Shown here in pieces: positions 11,001 to 20,409 of a stretch of 64,000 nucleotides of DNA. The first letter of the stretch is position 1; every line of letters begins with the position of its first letter. The DNA is taken from the IMG/VR virus record IMGVR_UViG_3300031857_007934, positions 92,457-156,456 of that record; one strand, 5' to 3'. The translations under genes and the position numbers were made by a program. The stretch is from a virus. The notes under the pieces are model-generated. The model made no database searches. It was not told where the DNA came from and saw only the letters and a list, made by a program, of their open reading frames with translations.

Positions 11001-14000
11001 CTAGAAGTACTATCTGAATCAACTTCTTTTGTGAGTACTGCTATAACTGATCCGCTATCGCTAACGTCATAATCTATAGCAAACTGTTCTATATAAGTGC
11101 TTGACGGTGAATAAATTTCTTCACCATAAAACGCATTGCTTGTTCTGTTAGGCAAATATCCCAAATAATCAATATTGTTTGATACTAATTCCCACTCATT
11201 AAAGTTTAAACTAGATCCTGCAGCAATATTAGTTTTTGCTCTATATAATGAGCCGTCATAACTTACTATAGATCCTATTGAATAAGGATACGCAGTATTA
11301 AGGGCTCCTTGATAATTTTCATCCTTAGCTTGTCTCCAGCTAATTTTATTCCAGTAGATAGAATTATTAATATTAATACTATCATCAGGAGAAATATTTT
11401 TTATTGCCTTGTAATAATTGTCTCTGTTACGTACAATATCATTTTTTAGGTAACTAGATGATACTTTCCAATTGCCTTTAAAATATTCGCCAGGTTCGTA
11501 CCCGTGTTTGAAGATTTCAATTGATCCGTAATCGTCCGAAGTGTCACCAACGCTAGAAGCAAATAATGTGTACAGACCTTTGTTCTGTATTATCTTAACT
11601 TTTTGTCCAAATTTTCTATTAGTCGTTGCATATTCGCTACTTAACAGAACTAGAAGCTTATAAGAACCGTTTGCAGTTTTGTTATAAATTGCAACTGCGC
11701 CTGCACTATTAGGACCTACTGCACCAAACTCATCGCCCGGAATATTATAAACCTGCGTATAGTCCTTGTTTAAACTGTTTGGTGGATTTTCGTCTCTAGC
11801 AGCACCGTTATCAATTACTTCATTGAAGAAATAATATTCTTCGTCTGTTATATAAGGATTTGAAACTAGAGGAAAATTACTAGTATGTTGGAAAACAACT
11901 AGCTTACCAATAAGATCATTTCCTAGCACAACATCATTGTTAAAATCGTTTATTGTAGCGATGGTTCTCGAAACATCACTTGATCCACGTGCAGTAACAT
12001 TAGCAAGTCTACGTACTTCAACTCTTCCAATGTTGTTTAGTCTTGCCCAGTTACCTGTTTTATTCTTTACAAACACACGCACAAAGTTAAATTTTCGTTG
12101 ATAAAATACAACTTCAGCAGTGCTAGTTGAATAGCTAGTAAGTGCTAATCCTCCAAATTCATCAAACGGTGTTTGTATATCTTGTAAGATATCGCCTATT
12201 ACAGGCTCGTAAGGATCACCATCTGCGTTGAAGCGAGTGTATTCAAAATCAATGTATCCGTCCCAAAGATCGTAAACAGTTTGTTCTTTATTTAAAATGT
12301 CGTAGCTAAGTCCAGCTGATGCTAGATCGATAGTTCTGTTGTCTAGATCATAAAGACGAAATTCAATGTGGTCACCTGTTTCAATAGTGTCAGTATAAAC
12401 CTTTGATCCACGGACTACCCATAGATTAGATGGATATTCATCTTCTGTATCTACAAGATAGGTTCTACCAGGATCACCAAAATAAGTTAGCTGTCCAATA
12501 AAACTAGCTTGATTATTATTACTGATGTAAACACCTATTTCACTGATAGTCTTTTGTATATTATAATAGTTAAATGGTCTGCCAGGATTACCTATGTGTT
12601 CTTCAGTAACAACGTCTACATAAACTAGTCCTCTACCAATGTCATACCAGCGGCTATTATTATTGTAAGTAAAACCGTCTACATTTGACAGCTCACTAGT
12701 ATAACCTGATTCGGGTGGTTCTCCAACTCTATAGGTTTTAAATAACCAGAAACCTCCTAGATTGCTTGCAACATTATAAGTTTCTTCTTCAGAATAAAAA
12801 CCAATAAAGTCTGCGTCATCAATAAACAATTCACCAGTTAAATCAAAAGTACCGTTAGTTTCCTTAACGTAAATAACTGCACTATCACCCTTGATATCTA
12901 CATAATGAACTATGCCTGACCCGGTATTTGTTGTTACTCGCTCTCCTACCTCAGGTAGACCAACAAATGTTTCAACAAATAATATGTGATCAATCTTAGC
13001 CTGTATCTCATGTGTATTTTCAATATAAGAAGACAGTTCAGGTATCTCATTGTCAAACGGGGTATAAGGATCAAGTGTTGGATAAGCAAAACTTACTGGG
13101 TTCCATCCTAGTTTTACTAGGTCTCCAGATTTTGTACCAAGGTACATATCTAACGGAGCACGTACTAAGAAATGATCTGATATACTATTATCTAGACCAG
13201 GATTACCCGATATTAAAAGTTTAATAGCTGTAGAATCACTGTCAGCTTCGTTCACCAATTGTACATAGGTATCAAATGTTGAGAATGGCTGATTTGTTGT
13301 TGTTGGCAGAATAACTCTATTGGCTTTCCACAAACTTTCTCTGTATTTTACTATTTCATTTTTATTATAAGTCTGTGTGGGATCAAAATTACCTCTAAAT
13401 CTTGTTTTTATTTGGCTAGCATCTGGTATACCAACTGCTAAGAACTCTCCGTCAGGACTTACAGAAATACTTTCGCCAAAGTTACTATTAGTAGTATTAA
13501 AGAGATCTCTATCAGGATTAATTGCTGGTTCCTGTATTAGATTATTTGTATCCCTAGTTCTTCTATAATGATATACGACGCCGTCGCCGTCGCCAGGTGC
13601 AGAAACAAACAGATTATAATTATTATCTGTTGCTGTCATCGAAGTGCTGTATCTATGATCTGTACTGTCAAACAGTGCAGGATTAGTTAGTGCTTGTTGT
13701 ACTGCACCGTATACTGGAGAATTCTGATACACACCCCAATTATTATCTTTGTAATTATCAACCCAAACTTTTTGCTTGTCGTAGATCTGTTCTTGTATTA
13801 GATTATTCAATGCAGCTAGATTAGAAACACGTACTTGTCTTAACTTTACAAGTACAAACTTCTGATTATCAAAAGGCTCTATTTCATTTTCAACTGGTGC
13901 AACTATGTTTACTGTTGCAGCATCTAGAAAATCTACTTCATGAATACCTGTAAGATTAAATTCGGTCGCTCCTTTGACAGCAATTAATTCACCTACATTT

Positions 14001-17000
14001 AATATAGGAGCAGCCCATTTATCAAGAGTTAATTTGATTATAGGTTTGTTGTTTTCTGTAAACGTACCTAGTGCTTCTAAGGCAGTAACATTTGCAATAG
14101 CATCAGAAATTTGATAAACGGTCCACCCATCACTGTTAGTTCTAGTTAACCAAATATACTGTCCTAGCTGTAGCTGATTAATATCTGTTATTTCTAAATC
14201 ATCAATAGAGCCGGCCTTGTACTCAACATCTTCTTCGTGTACATAACCACTGCTTAATAGATAGTCGGGATCTATTGTAGTAGTTGGAAACGGCTTATGA
14301 TTGTATCCTTCAGGTTTGTCGTAAACTTCAAATGGTCTTATTCTATAGATATTATCAAACGATTCAACTGGTAACTGATCAACTAACTGTACTGGCTGCG
14401 GCGCTTCTTGGAATTTCTTTTCTTCAAGAGTGTATTCAACCTGTTGAACATTGTCAACAGCACCGTAACGACCTACTTGTATAGCCCATTCTTCGTAGAA
14501 ATCAAAACTATCTCTATCAGAACCACTTAAAGGATCAAACAATTTTGTTATTGCATTTTTTGTTCCTTTGTCTTGTATGAATCCTTGATAGAACTTATAC
14601 TGGCTGATGTCATCGTTAATGATATTAGCAAGATATTCTCTCTTCTGATAACCTATTAGATGTTGAGCTAATCTTTGCTGTTCAGCATCAAAGTTATCAG
14701 AATCTAAATCATAAAAATCAGAAAATTGATTTATCTTATAATCAAAGTTTGTATATAATTTTGGTACAGGTTTTTCATTGAGTCTATACCAAAAATTACT
14801 ATTAAACTCTTCTGATCCAGTAATTTGATATATTGCAACATAATAAAATTGCTTAAACTTTACAAGAGATCCTACGCTATAATCTTGCCAAGGTTCCCAG
14901 TCTGTTATTGTTGCATCGTCAAATATAAATCCAGGAATATCTAGGCCGCCAGTCCAGTTATCTGATCGATAACCTGTAACTTTTAATCTTTCCTGTCTAT
15001 AACCAGTAGATGGTTGATAGATTATATCATTGAACACTGTGGTATTATCTATTAATAGTACATGTTCCTTCTGAACTACAGGAATAGAAACACCGTATAT
15101 GCCATCATTAGTGTTTTTAGGTCTTACTTCAAACACATTTTTATTTCTATATATAGAAATAAACTTTCTATCTAAAGCATCGCCATCCTGCTTTACTACA
15201 CCGTAGCTGTAGAATACATCAAGAATATCATCAGCAACAGAGTAAGCTGTTGATAAATTTAGAGATGTTGCACCCGGACTTAACGATATAGTTGTTCCTG
15301 ACGCCCATCCTTGTGTAGTCCAGAATAAAAATTCTCTAGCTGCATTGTCCCAATTTTCAACAAAGTTTGTTTCGCGATTAAAATAATCAAATGTAAAACC
15401 TTGATATTTTAAATATGCATCATAACCTAATATAAAATCTACAACATCTTGCGACGTTGACAACTTAGTACCGTAGGTTAGAATTTTGTTACTTGATTTT
15501 AAGAAATTTTTCTTAAATTGTGCTCTTTTACCACCTACTATAGGAATGTCAGATAACAGAGCAAGATTATTTGTTGTAAAACTTGGTCCTGAAGTAAAAT
15601 TATCTGTTACTCTATAGTATTTGAAAGAATTGATTAACAGCTGACCTTTAACATAACGTCTATTAGCTGCCCATTCGCTTGCACTTTCAGTTATACCGCC
15701 AACTACTACAGTAACATCATTCTGTGTTGACTGAGTTTGAAAATATTTAAAATAAGGAATTTCGTTATTGTAGCCGCGAATAATAAATCCGTCAGGTGCT
15801 TTTTCAACAATTACACCACTGTATACAATCGTTTCAACAGGTGAACTTGTGTTTAAAAATACTTGGTAGTTCTCTTCAGGAACAAATACACCTTCTGATT
15901 CACTAGCTTTAGGACTTCTACTATCTAGTACAATTTTTAACTTTTGCTTATCTGTAAAACCGCCTAGTTTTAATCCTAATTGATTTCTAATAGATACTAG
16001 GTCTGTTTTATAGTCATTATAAACTGTTAAGATATTACTTGCTACAAGATTATAAATGAAATTTATTAATCCCGATGTTTGAATTCTTGAAGCGTCTTCA
16101 TAAGTATTTGGTAACTGAAGATCTGCTAATGTTAAATGCTTTTTAGTATCTTTATAAACATACTGTCCTACTAAGTTCTTATCAAGTCTAGAGGTATCAA
16201 ATCCTACGCCCATAGCTTTTGATGGCTGATTTAAAACCCATGCTCTAAGAATAGCAAACGGATACTCTGAACTTCTTCTCCAAGCGGTTTCAACAGGAGC
16301 TTCATCACCAAATTCAAAACTCTGTGTAGTATTTCTGTATACGAAATTTTTTGCAATATTAGCAGCAATAGGAGATAGCAATCTACCTTTGCTGTCAACT
16401 GGTATGAATGAAGTGAGTCCCGGTCTAGCAAACTTTTCTAAAACCCTAACCTGTTTTCCAGGCTCTCTTATAATGCCTTTCTCAATATCACCCCACATAA
16501 CACCGTTGTTACCAGTATAAGGAGCAGGTCCATAAACTTCGTTCCACCACTTTGGTTTAATAGTAAATCCTAAAATTTCCCATGGGTGACTGTGAGGACG
16601 ATCAGTATCAAATTGTTCTTTGTAAACGCCTCTCCAAAATCCAGGTAGACTAGTTCCATCAACTACGTTAGTCATGGTACTGTAGTTAAATGTAAATTGA
16701 TTTTCTCTTTCGTAAAAATAATTACTAGTGTAATCAGTCTCAACTAGGCTTAGCCACTCTACGAAAGATCCTCGTAAAGATTCGTTTATTTCGTTTCTAG
16801 TAAATTCAGTTTTTCTAAATTTGCCGGGTACAAAATCAAACAGACTTAGCGTTCCTTCACCGTAAAGAAGCTCAGTTTCTAGTGGATTATAAAAAACTTT
16901 AATATTATTGAATATTCGTTTTTCAAGATCTATTATAAGGGTATCTCTATAATCCTTAAATGCCTTAACAAAACTACCGTCGTGTCCTCGTATTACAGCA

Positions 17001-20000
17001 GTTCCTACAGGATACTCATCAAGTTCAACATTATCAGTTCCGGCTTCAATACCTGTATTAGTAGGAATATACAGTACTCTGTTATAACCTGCTAGAACTA
17101 GTTGTTTTGCTGCATTATTTGAGTCTGCGTTTTGAGCAGCTCGACGACTTGTGTATACAGGATAAAACCAACCTATTTTTGAAGTAGTCTCATCTTCACC
17201 ATAAATTTTAAATGGTCCGTTAATAACAGGTTCTTCTGATAGATAGGTATCATCTATAATAAGTTGTGGTACATAAGAAGGATATAAACCTAATTTAGTA
17301 GGTGTTGGCGGAATAAATGATCCGTCAGTAGACGAAGTTTCGTATATTCTAAGAATGTCACCTTCTTGTTGATAACTATCAAGTACTAAGAACCCTTCAT
17401 TGTTAAATGTATAGTCTTTATTGTGTACTAACTGATATCCGTTTAGGTATACATTAACTGCTCGCTGGCTTGGTACTGTTATATCAAATACTTCTGATAG
17501 TGGGTAAAACGGATTGCGAGGATCAAGGACTTCGTACTCTATAACCTTGTTATCGTTCCCCCAATTTATCATATCTGAAAAATAGAACGGTTGTGACTTA
17601 ACCTTATCTCGGTTAATTTCTTTAAGAATTAAATCAACGTGTTGTTTTATTTCACCGTCATATCCTAAAGTAGAAGCAGTTTCAATAAAGATTCTTTTAA
17701 ATCTTGCATACTCTTTTCTGCTGTAGTCCATAGCTTTAACTATGTTGTACTTCTTGTTAGTAATATGATATAAAGCAAGATTTAACGGACTACTGTGTTT
17801 TACAAACCGTTTACCGTAAACATCTAGTTCTCCAAGATCTCTTAAGTTACTAGGTCCAGGATAAGTGCCAGTAAACTCGTAAATATCTTCAATCATGCTA
17901 TCAACATGATCAATAACTTCACCTAACGTAAATGTCGATATATCTTCGTTAAGCGGATTTCTTTCTAGATTGATAGGAAAATCATACCAACCATTATCGT
18001 TCTTAGGTGTAGTAGAATCAGTCTTTAAAATAACATTAGAATTTTCTTCTAAATCATTAAAAAATCTAACAAATACTTTTTCATTTATTCTATCAAGTGT
18101 ATAATCTAGTTCTTGTTTCTTTAACTTATTATTAACAAAAACGTTTACTCGAAGATCTGTAATAAAAGCAGCCTTGTTATAAACATCAATTTGAAAATTA
18201 TTATTTTCTGCTTGGGTAGAAACGTATTGTCTAATTACCTTTTGCTTTGAAACAGTTGGTGTCTTTGACCAACCGTTAACATAATCAAAATTTGTTCTAT
18301 CAGTAAACTTTTTTAAACAGCTAGTTGACGTTGATACTGAAATAATATCTGTTTCGGTTTGATAGGTAAACGTATCTGTAAGAAGATTAAATTCAAATTC
18401 AATATCACCGCTGTTTTCAATATTTTTATAGCTTAAAGGAAATCCTAATTCTATATCATTGGCTCCATTGCCAATCTTATAACTAAAGATCTTACTACCT
18501 TTAAATGTAGTAGCATTAAAAATATTTGAATTACTTTGATTATTTCCTTCTGCATCAACTAATTCAAATAACGGCGGTTGATTTCTCTTTGTTTTTTCTT
18601 GCGCTAACATCCATCTATCGCCGTGATAATGAAATGTTTTGCCGCCATAATTATTACCGTTGATAACAAACACAGTTTCTAAATCAAGAGGTTCAGAGTC
18701 AGAAACTTCAATAAGGCTTATTTGTCTGTTATTACCTATAGTTACAAATTTTACTTGATAAATTTTTCCGTTTACTAACTTGTCTCGATCTGCTGTGAAT
18801 AAAATTCTCATTCCGTCAGCTACATCAATACCGTCAATGTTATATCCTAGACTACCTTCAATTGTTGAAAAAACATCAAGCGTGAAAGCATCTACTAAAT
18901 CAACGTCTAGTTTTGCAAATGATCCGTAATTATAGAGTTTTAAGCCTGCTTCAAATTCAATAATAGGACGTTTAGCTCTTAGATTTTCATCTATATCAAA
19001 TGGTATCTTGTTGTATTCTGCAGTTTTAATTAATACGTCCTTGTGTATCCATTTATTATATCTGCTCCAAGGATTTCTATCTCTACTAGATCTGTTAATT
19101 ACAATATAATCTTTTTCTTTTGCATAAGAAGATGAATCACTAAAGGGAAGAGTATCAAACCCCTCACTGTCAAAAGGAACATTTATATTAGCAGTATATG
19201 AAGCTGGAATAATTAAATCTTTTTCTTCAATTAATCTAATTTTATCTCCTACTCCTTCAACATACCAATTACCTTCGCTGTATATTTTAGGCACTACTGT
19301 ACCTAAAAATTCAACTTTAAGACCGTTAGTAAATTCAATACCGTTAGCACTCTTGTAGGTTTTCTTGCCTAATATTTCTGTTTCAACATCTAAGAAAGTA
19401 TTTTCTTCAATGTCATAAATTTTTATTAAACCACTAACATCAACATCATTCTTAGATATGTAATATAATTTGTCAGGAGCATTAATGGGAATAGTAAATT
19501 CAATAATTCCCTTTTCTATATACACGTTTGCAATTTCTTCTCCAGCTTCTCCTAACTTACGAATACCATCTGGATAAAGTGTAGAAACATTTTCATCGGC
19601 GTCAAAGGTTACTGAACCGCTGTCTGGTAGAATGATATAATCGCCAAGATCGTAATCATTGCCGTATAATTTTGCGTCAAAGAGACCTTCGCCTCTAACA
19701 CCTTCTCGACCTGCAACAACTACAGCGTTACCAGGAGTAAATGTTCTACTGATTGCTATAGCCATAGGATGACCAACACAATCTATGTCAAATCTATAAG
19801 TCTGTCCTCTGTATAGCTTAAGGCTTGGGTTTGACGTAAAACCGTCAGGAGAAAATAGATAAGAAACATTATCACCATTATCAGTAAGACGTACTGTATA
19901 GGTACTGATTACTTCTTTGGCCTGACCTGTAACTCTTACTGTTTTAGGTCCAGTTGGTATCCAATAATATTCTCTAAAATTAACAAACTTATCCCAATCT

Positions 20001-20407
20001 ATATTCGGGTTCCAGGCATAAGTTTCCTGACTATTAAGTCTACTGTGATTAGTTGTGTTAGCACCAAAAATCTTCAACTGATTTACGTAGTCGTTATAAT
20101 CTTTGTAGAAAGTTACATTGTCTAGATTATCTTTTATAACCAGTGCAGGTTCTAACTGGTAATTTTCTCTTGCTTTAGAAACATCACCAATGTAATTGTC
20201 TCCAGCAGCATATGCTTTAGAATTTTTTCTTCCAAAAAATCCACTAATTTTTTCTGCTACACCAGGTTGTACTAGTTGGTCTAATGTTGATTGTAAAAAC
20301 TTTTTATTTGCTTCAGTTCTAAAATATCTAGGTAGCAGATCCGAAACAGCTCTACTGTTGTTGCCTGGTACAGGCAAAGCATTTTCATTTTGAGTATGAT
20401 TAGACAT
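5012..20407 (-). CDS. Giant baseplate wedge/adhesin protein in the gp7 position (5131 aa)
   Basis: A single 15.4-kb frame follows gp6, where T4 has the 1032-aa gp7, so it is about five times the T4 length. The N-terminus has a cupredoxin-like stretch (YRGQTYRFDIDCVGHPM) near residues 185-215. CBM5/12-like aromatic modules of the pattern W..Y..G..V.Y...Y.A lie near residues 1570, 1836, 2336, 2973 and 3031. Residues about 2256-3290 carry FG-GAP-like propeller repeats such as SNFGESISVSPDGEFLAVG and SEKFGSSIAFSDDNFVVSS. Gly-rich repeats (GGGGTGATAEAYLG, NPGKNYITAPQV) follow near residues 4100-4180. It probably combines a wedge-core function with peripheral adhesin modules. Large gp7/VrlC-like proteins are known in marine T4-like phages; direct orthology is inferred from position. 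Confidence 0.85.
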   Translation of the reverse strand: MSNHTQNENALPVPGNNSRAVSDLLPRYFRTEANKKFLQSTLDQLVQPGVAEKISGFFGRKNSKAYAAGDNYIGDVSKARENYQLEPALVIKDNLDNVTFYKDYNDYVNQLKIFGANTTNHSRLNSQETYAWNPNIDWDKFVNFREYYWIPTGPKTVRVTGQAKEVISTYTVRLTDNGDNVSYLFSPDGFTSNPSLKLYRGQTYRFDIDCVGHPMAIAISRTFTPGNAVVVAGREGVRGEGLFDAKLYGNDYDLGDYIILPDSGSVTFDADENVSTLYPDGIRKLGEAGEEIANVYIEKGIIEFTIPINAPDKLYYISKNDVDVSGLIKIYDIEENTFLDVETEILGKKTYKSANGIEFTNGLKVEFLGTVVPKIYSEGNWYVEGVGDKIRLIEEKDLIIPASYTANINVPFDSEGFDTLPFSDSSSYAKEKDYIVINRSSRDRNPWSRYNKWIHKDVLIKTAEYNKIPFDIDENLRAKRPIIEFEAGLKLYNYGSFAKLDVDLVDAFTLDVFSTIEGSLGYNIDGIDVADGMRILFTADRDKLVNGKIYQVKFVTIGNNRQISLIEVSDSEPLDLETVFVINGNNYGGKTFHYHGDRWMLAQEKTKRNQPPLFELVDAEGNNQSNSNIFNATTFKGSKIFSYKIGNGANDIELGFPLSYKNIENSGDIEFEFNLLTDTFTYQTETDIISVSTSTSCLKKFTDRTNFDYVNGWSKTPTVSKQKVIRQYVSTQAENNNFQIDVYNKAAFITDLRVNVFVNNKLKKQELDYTLDRINEKVFVRFFNDLEENSNVILKTDSTTPKNDNGWYDFPINLERNPLNEDISTFTLGEVIDHVDSMIEDIYEFTGTYPGPSNLRDLGELDVYGKRFVKHSSPLNLALYHITNKKYNIVKAMDYSRKEYARFKRIFIETASTLGYDGEIKQHVDLILKEINRDKVKSQPFYFSDMINWGNDNKVIEYEVLDPRNPFYPLSEVFDITVPSQRAVNVYLNGYQLVHNKDYTFNNEGFLVLDSYQQEGDILRIYETSSTDGSFIPPTPTKLGLYPSYVPQLIIDDTYLSEEPVINGPFKIYGEDETTSKIGWFYPVYTSRRAAQNADSNNAAKQLVLAGYNRVLYIPTNTGIEAGTDNVELDEYPVGTAVIRGHDGSFVKAFKDYRDTLIIDLEKRIFNNIKVFYNPLETELLYGEGTLSLFDFVPGKFRKTEFTRNEINESLRGSFVEWLSLVETDYTSNYFYERENQFTFNYSTMTNVVDGTSLPGFWRGVYKEQFDTDRPHSHPWEILGFTIKPKWWNEVYGPAPYTGNNGVMWGDIEKGIIREPGKQVRVLEKFARPGLTSFIPVDSKGRLLSPIAANIAKNFVYRNTTQSFEFGDEAPVETAWRRSSEYPFAILRAWVLNQPSKAMGVGFDTSRLDKNLVGQYVYKDTKKHLTLADLQLPNTYEDASRIQTSGLINFIYNLVASNILTVYNDYKTDLVSIRNQLGLKLGGFTDKQKLKIVLDSRSPKASESEGVFVPEENYQVFLNTSSPVETIVYSGVIVEKAPDGFIIRGYNNEIPYFKYFQTQSTQNDVTVVVGGITESASEWAANRRYVKGQLLINSFKYYRVTDNFTSGPSFTTNNLALLSDIPIVGGKRAQFKKNFLKSSNKILTYGTKLSTSQDVVDFILGYDAYLKYQGFTFDYFNRETNFVENWDNAAREFLFWTTQGWASGTTISLSPGATSLNLSTAYSVADDILDVFYSYGVVKQDGDALDRKFISIYRNKNVFEVRPKNTNDGIYGVSIPVVQKEHVLLIDNTTVFNDIIYQPSTGYRQERLKVTGYRSDNWTGGLDIPGFIFDDATITDWEPWQDYSVGSLVKFKQFYYVAIYQITGSEEFNSNFWYRLNEKPVPKLYTNFDYKINQFSDFYDLDSDNFDAEQQRLAQHLIGYQKREYLANIINDDISQYKFYQGFIQDKGTKNAITKLFDPLSGSDRDSFDFYEEWAIQVGRYGAVDNVQQVEYTLEEKKFQEAPQPVQLVDQLPVESFDNIYRIRPFEVYDKPEGYNHKPFPTTTIDPDYLLSSGYVHEEDVEYKAGSIDDLEITDINQLQLGQYIWLTRTNSDGWTVYQISDAIANVTALEALGTFTENNKPIIKLTLDKWAAPILNVGELIAVKGATEFNLTGIHEVDFLDAATVNIVAPVENEIEPFDNQKFVLVKLRQVRVSNLAALNNLIQEQIYDKQKVWVDNYKDNNWGVYQNSPVYGAVQQALTNPALFDSTDHRYSTSMTATDNNYNLFVSAPGDGDGVVYHYRRTRDTNNLIQEPAINPDRDLFNTTNSNFGESISVSPDGEFLAVGIPDASQIKTRFRGNFDPTQTYNKNEIVKYRESLWKANRVILPTTTNQPFSTFDTYVQLVNEADSDSTAIKLLISGNPGLDNSISDHFLVRAPLDMYLGTKSGDLVKLGWNPVSFAYPTLDPYTPFDNEIPELSSYIENTHEIQAKIDHILFVETFVGLPEVGERVTTNTGSGIVHYVDIKGDSAVIYVKETNGTFDLTGELFIDDADFIGFYSEEETYNVASNLGGFWLFKTYRVGEPPESGYTSELSNVDGFTYNNNSRWYDIGRGLVYVDVVTEEHIGNPGRPFNYYNIQKTISEIGVYISNNNQASFIGQLTYFGDPGRTYLVDTEDEYPSNLWVVRGSKVYTDTIETGDHIEFRLYDLDNRTIDLASAGLSYDILNKEQTVYDLWDGYIDFEYTRFNADGDPYEPVIGDILQDIQTPFDEFGGLALTSYSTSTAEVVFYQRKFNFVRVFVKNKTGNWARLNNIGRVEVRRLANVTARGSSDVSRTIATINDFNNDVVLGNDLIGKLVVFQHTSNFPLVSNPYITDEEYYFFNEVIDNGAARDENPPNSLNKDYTQVYNIPGDEFGAVGPNSAGAVAIYNKTANGSYKLLVLLSSEYATTNRKFGQKVKIIQNKGLYTLFASSVGDTSDDYGSIEIFKHGYEPGEYFKGNWKVSSSYLKNDIVRNRDNYYKAIKNISPDDSININNSIYWNKISWRQAKDENYQGALNTAYPYSIGSIVSYDGSLYRAKTNIAAGSSLNFNEWELVSNNIDYLGYLPNRTSNAFYGEEIYSPSSTYIEQFAIDYDVSDSGSVIAVLTKEVDSDSTSRVNLVIYRLIDEQYLLDQTIELGKNTTRVSISPQGNIIAVSEPENDERKTDQGKVVVYRQVNGAFAYAQTLLPPQNEESEKFGSSIAFSDDNFVVSSLNGDMKIPTTFDVDNNNETTFDRDYTTFKNVIKDTGVVYIFEDIEDSLVYSESFRYDNATIQFGENLLSNGNHIYVGMQSVGNDNYKGTILNYRKTKNAVAWNRTRELVPPVDVSKIRGAFLYNKRTNQIVTYLDYIDPIQGKIAGPAEQEITHRVPYDPATYNVGVFTGVDKDTFWAEEHVGEVWWNLKTARFTYPYQGDIQYQKANWNELQPGSSIDVYEWVESRFLPSQWDTLADSESALNEGISGVSIYGDNLYTQKFVYDPVSKTFSNRFYFWVGRKLTVPKVENRSLSVFDIARLIATPREQGYRFVNFLGSDRFLLNNCDSLIYNDDIVLNIKYATGKNTEQQLHSAYYIMSEGLESSSIHPDIERKWFDSLIGFDEQNRTIPDTKLTVKQKYGVQNRPRQSMFVNREEALKQVIERINSVLVTESILDSYNTSSLMLKDNEPTEIDRTFDSTIDTLEELRFVSTNKISQAVLTPIIQNGRIVRVDIDDPGRGYKIVPTYTLVGPGTDAEFELTINNLGQITDVTILNSGRGYDDNTRILVRKHSVLVKNDASIHGKWAIYSWNNETSSWFRSTIQGYDVTAYWSYADWYANGYNTFTKIDHEIDVTDDIFKLNVNLGSTVRIANVGSGGWLLLEKIAAVDSEDYTVNYKTIGRQNGTIQFKDTLYNFQKNTIGFDNRNYDSVAYDNLSARELRIILNAIKNDIFVGNLKVEYNKLFFASLRYILTEQNYVDWFFKTSFIKIKHNVGKLEQDLTFNTDTLPSYRKYVEEVKPYKTVIREFVSAYETTENTNSSVSDFDLPPFYSKLDRKNITTDAIVVSSRIISDDENLTEYPRKNWLDNVGYIVKEIQVKNGGSGFLYKPVVRLVGGGGTGATAEAYLGYGKVTSIKVINPGKNYITAPQVIIEGSQLDTGTPATASAILGSGVVRTPTVKIKFDRTSKNYFISTLDQTENFIGESIRTTYDLEWPIDLQPKNIKVYIDNEEQLRSTYTCSNATNKDIGYTRQQGRLKFVKPPVLDAAIRIEYKRPLSMLNASDRINFAYNPLAGMLGKDLAQLMDGVDYGGVEVTSFDFGGPGGWDVKGWYTDTWDTFDNTFEDDVFTFDGSTSVIELSTVLENGVIYNIYLNGDRIDDPNFGTPQQYNPNARMPSIIGDGETKIIDLGEYGFFANDNDVLIVRKYTSDGSFIPDPESYDTALSGGDLPYTTAKGVRAEEIVVDGDGFVTPTTSKGPEELVPGQVLDTVDIKVYTKDSVGQGMIYSQSYIMDATVTTYSLGVVPGTRPSIFVKMDNRLLANEEYTIDWENNSITILTPIDGVELNILTVERGGQDIVDYGRIIADASTTDYEISRKYVEGMTAFVTVDGIQIHVILYASELNENAVIRFEEVQDAGAVIHWTLFSTDTVVNYSVVSKETFVADGVNNLFVLASAPFYSIPTTYNIMVKVENRILNPGYNIQYEIPANRQREYPLESFQQPGNALLTENINVYVNGSQVFAPTQWRFDIFNSSVILSDAVGDVGDTLEIYVISDGEYQLNGTNLTIGQTPDDGDTVEVFKFSNHDLVGIERINYDVVARDTLIAEDIDYVTYNRLTVGEIKLRKPAADVQYVWVSVNGELLTPSVDYYLVDNKKKVRLVRRPAQNDAIDIIHFTPPVSQPKFAFRQFKDMLNRTHYKRLDAPTTVLAQPLNSYDLRIEVEDGTSLPLPNKGGNLPGIIFVNGERIEYLVKEGNTLRQLRRGTLGTGVKDTHDAGSDVYDQSMLKTVPYKDVTQIQKEEGNGVTSTWTLNFKAQTVNEFDVFVAGRRLRKTAIAVFNPIQALDSTDGDTVSPAEFTLNNTVNEETGEIISSQVQLAVVPGNKQTVNFIRKIGKTWAAPGETLSTSQADIGIFLRAGTTKLPE

Positions 20408-20409
20408 TA

